This document shows, in pieces, positions 61,862 through 64,000 of a stretch of 64,000 bases of DNA. The notes under the pieces are model-generated. The model saw only the letters and a program-made list of their open reading frames with translations. It was not told the DNA's origin and did no database searches. The translations under genes were made by a program, and so were the position numbers. The stretch lies in assembly GCA_034336665.1 (NCBI GenBank), contig CM067592.1, positions 40,289,735-40,353,734 of the forward strand, read 5' to 3'. This DNA is from Luscinia megarhynchos. Lineage: Eukaryota > Chordata > Aves > Passeriformes > Turdidae. The stretch's first letter is position 1; every line of letters begins with the position of its first letter.

Positions 61862-64000
61862 GCCTCTTGCACAGGCGGGCATGCATCTCGGCAACAGATG
61901 AGTGAAAGCACAGTGGTTTGGGAGAAAAAAGGCTGGATCCAGGCAGTCACATGAACAGAGCAACTCATAAACAAGGTCTGCAATTACTTAGCTGACTCCC
62001 TTCCCCAAAGCTGAGGATAAATACATATTAGAGCGAAGCTGGGCTGGTAGTTCAGTTATTTTTTCCATCCTTTGGCCAAAGAGTCTGTGGCGGCTCCACT
62101 TGGATCATGCGTCCTCAGCATTCCTGTGATCAGTCATCAGGACAGCGTCTTGAAACAAGTGGTAAGCTGAAGCAAGCTTTATGGAGAGCTGCCAGTTTCT
62201 CTTCCTTGATGTCGTTATTTCAGCCCTGGCTACTTTTCCCGAGGAACTTTCCCTTCAAGTGAGTGTCTGAGATATTATGGCTAAATGTATCAACAGTAAA
62301 GCACATATACACGTGTAGTGTTTGAGTTAGAGATATGTAGTAATTGTTTCATAACCATTTTGGGTATGTATTAGAATTGTCAAGATATATATTTTTCTCT
62401 TCTCATTGATAAAGTTGCTTTCATGAAGGTAAGTATATGTCCTATCTGTTTTATCTTGCTTTGTGATTTCCTTGGCTTTGTTTGTAAGCAACACCTCCCA
62501 CAGACTGAATTTCAAAAATTTACATTTCAAAAAGCATGCACCAGAAATCACAGTGTAACCTGGTATTTCCAGAAGAGATACACTTTGCCTAGATTTCACT
62601 GACATCATCTTATTTTGCAAAAAAGAAAGGTTGTTTTTTAAAAGTGTCCCAAATCCTTTCCTCTCCCCGTTGAAATTTATCCAGAATACTGCGTCACTGT
62701 GTGTGCACTGCAGTCAGGCTCGTGGCTGTGAAACATTGCTCAATGGGACAGTGGAGCAAACAGATTTTGGAAGCATTGTGCGGGCAGATGGCAATTCTGG
62801 GGATGGGCTGGCCCAGGGACGCAGGCACGCTGGTGTACCAGCTGGACCAAAGGCTGTGGGTGACATGGAGCCGAGCTGTGGTCAGCTGTGTGGGGCCAAA
62901 GCTAGTCCTGCACAGAGAGCTGGCCCTCCCACCAAGGCTTGCCCAGGGTCCCTGGTTGCTGCCAGCCACCTCAAGGCTCTCAGGCTTGGCACTGCACCCT
63001 CCTTAAAGAGTCACAAGTTTGCTTGTTTCTAAGAATGTCTATTCAGCAGATTTTGGAAAGGGGCTGCAAAAGGTTATATCAAGGGAGGACACAAAACAAG
63101 GCAAGCAAAGGTTCAGTGTGATGGGAGTACTGCCACATTTGTAGAAGGTCCCAGGTCCCTGTGCAGCTGCTGGTGTCAGGGCACCCTGAGTGTCCTCTGC
63201 TTCATCTCTGAGCCATGCCTGCAGCAACATGAGGAGGCCAGGACACCACAACTGTGTGGGAGGTAGTGCAGGCAAGTTTCAGAACCCTTCATGTATTTCT
63301 CTTTCCTACTGTCAGCCCCTCATGCTGTCACTATCTCCAGGTAAATTAGAAAGCCTCCCAGCATCCTCCATGAATGCTCAGTACTGTCCTTTCCAGAACT
63401 GCAAGGGCAGGGCTTTGCCACTGTGCAGGGGGTATCACGGTGCTACAAAAGTCTCTCGAGGATGAGGTCAAAGACAAGTCCACCAGGAACTTCACCAACA
63501 GGAACACTATGGCTTTTCTTTAGAGTCTGTCTGCCAGAGCACAGACTCTCCTGTTCTACTGTAAGTGTGCCCTCTGCTAAATTCAAGATCTGATACGTAT
63601 CCCAAACACAAATTAGCACCTTTATTTGCAGCCACAGAGCGTGACACACCTGACCTCTTTCCAGCTGTTCATAACCCCAGTGCCGTGGCTGGGGCACCGT
63701 GCTGGAGGAGGGGGGAAGGCTGTCCTTTCCACCAGCCAGCCCTGCTCGCCTGGCTGCCCTTGTGGAGAGTCAGGAGCCATCATCTCTGCACTGCTGGCAC
63801 ACCAGCAGGCCCGGGGGACACAGACAACTCCTCCAGGAATACCGCTGCCTGGAGGAGGGCTGGTGAGGTGTGAGAAGGAGCCTGGCGGTGCGTGCTGCCT
63901 GACAGTGGGCTTTCACCTTCTGAGTCAATGGAAACTTGACCACCAGCTAGTTTTGGAGCCTGTGGACCCATCTAGATTCATTTGTGGTGGCTTACTGAGG
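59346..64000. other. intergenic DNA at the right end, no supported gene
   Basis: No coding exon was recognised. It holds a poly-T run near 60,425-60,438, a (CAG)12 tract at 61,824-61,859 and a weak exon-like stretch at 62,000-62,165 that ends in a donor-like AAGTG|GTAAGC. Confidence 0.6.
61824..61859 (+). repeat. (CAG)12 trinucleotide repeat
   Basis: Twelve perfect CAG units, followed by CCGCCTCTTG. On the plus strand the repeat lies in a frame of about 70 codons that would encode glutamines followed by PPLAQAG; on the minus strand it gives poly-Leu, poly-Ala or poly-Cys. Nothing else supports a coding exon, so it is annotated as a repeat. Confidence 0.9.

Noticed and set aside
1..64000. CRISPR arrays, operons, prophage or other prokaryotic systems
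   Set aside because: The window is vertebrate nuclear DNA with a spliced gene, CpG islands and CR1/SINE retroposons; no regularly spaced repeat array with unique spacers exists.

Overview
The window looks like a stretch of a songbird (oscine passerine) nuclear genome. Three things point there: dispersed CR1 retrotransposon relics in both orientations; one SINE with a tRNA-like head and a CR1-like tail, which matches the passerine TguSINE1 type as I remember it; and a single well-preserved vertebrate gene, GADD45G, surrounded by AT-rich non-coding DNA. No bacterial, viral or organellar genes were seen.

Layout. (1) About 280-1,490 is a strong CpG island. It is probably the promoter and first non-coding exon region of a neighbouring gene read leftward out of the window. 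By vertebrate synteny the best guess is SEMA4D, which lies divergently upstream of GADD45G in human. A perfect TATA box on the plus strand sits just outside the island at 1,685. (2) 1,760-14,200 is AT-rich intergenic DNA with a possible ancient MIR-like relic. (3) 14,340-15,250 is a small orphan GC-rich patch with a TATA box, an AP-1 site and a splice-donor-like site. (4) 15,250-33,770 is non-coding and includes a long (AAT)n microsatellite. (5) 33,771-34,936 is a retroposon cluster: a leftward CR1 interrupted by a TguSINE1-like element, followed by a rightward CR1. (6) 37,611-38,430 is another leftward CR1, next to an orphan CpG island at 38,550-38,880. (7) 41,080-43,750 is the GADD45G locus: a CR1 relic, a GC-rich minisatellite with an 87-bp higher-order repeat, a compact OCT/CCAAT/TATA promoter, four coding exons giving a 159-residue protein, and a 3' UTR with two poly(A) signals. 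(8) 43,755-64,000 is a gene-poor downstream flank with a candidate enhancer at 44.2-44.8 kb, two related copies of an unclassified repeat near 54.9 and 56.7 kb, an old CR1 near 59 kb and a (CAG)12 tract.

Only GADD45G can be supported as a protein-coding gene. The other long reading frames fall in CpG islands, CR1 relics or microsatellites, or are of a length expected by chance. The interest lies mainly in regulation: a stress- and development-responsive gene in a gene-poor domain, with several orphan CpG islands and a repeat array just upstream of its core promoter.
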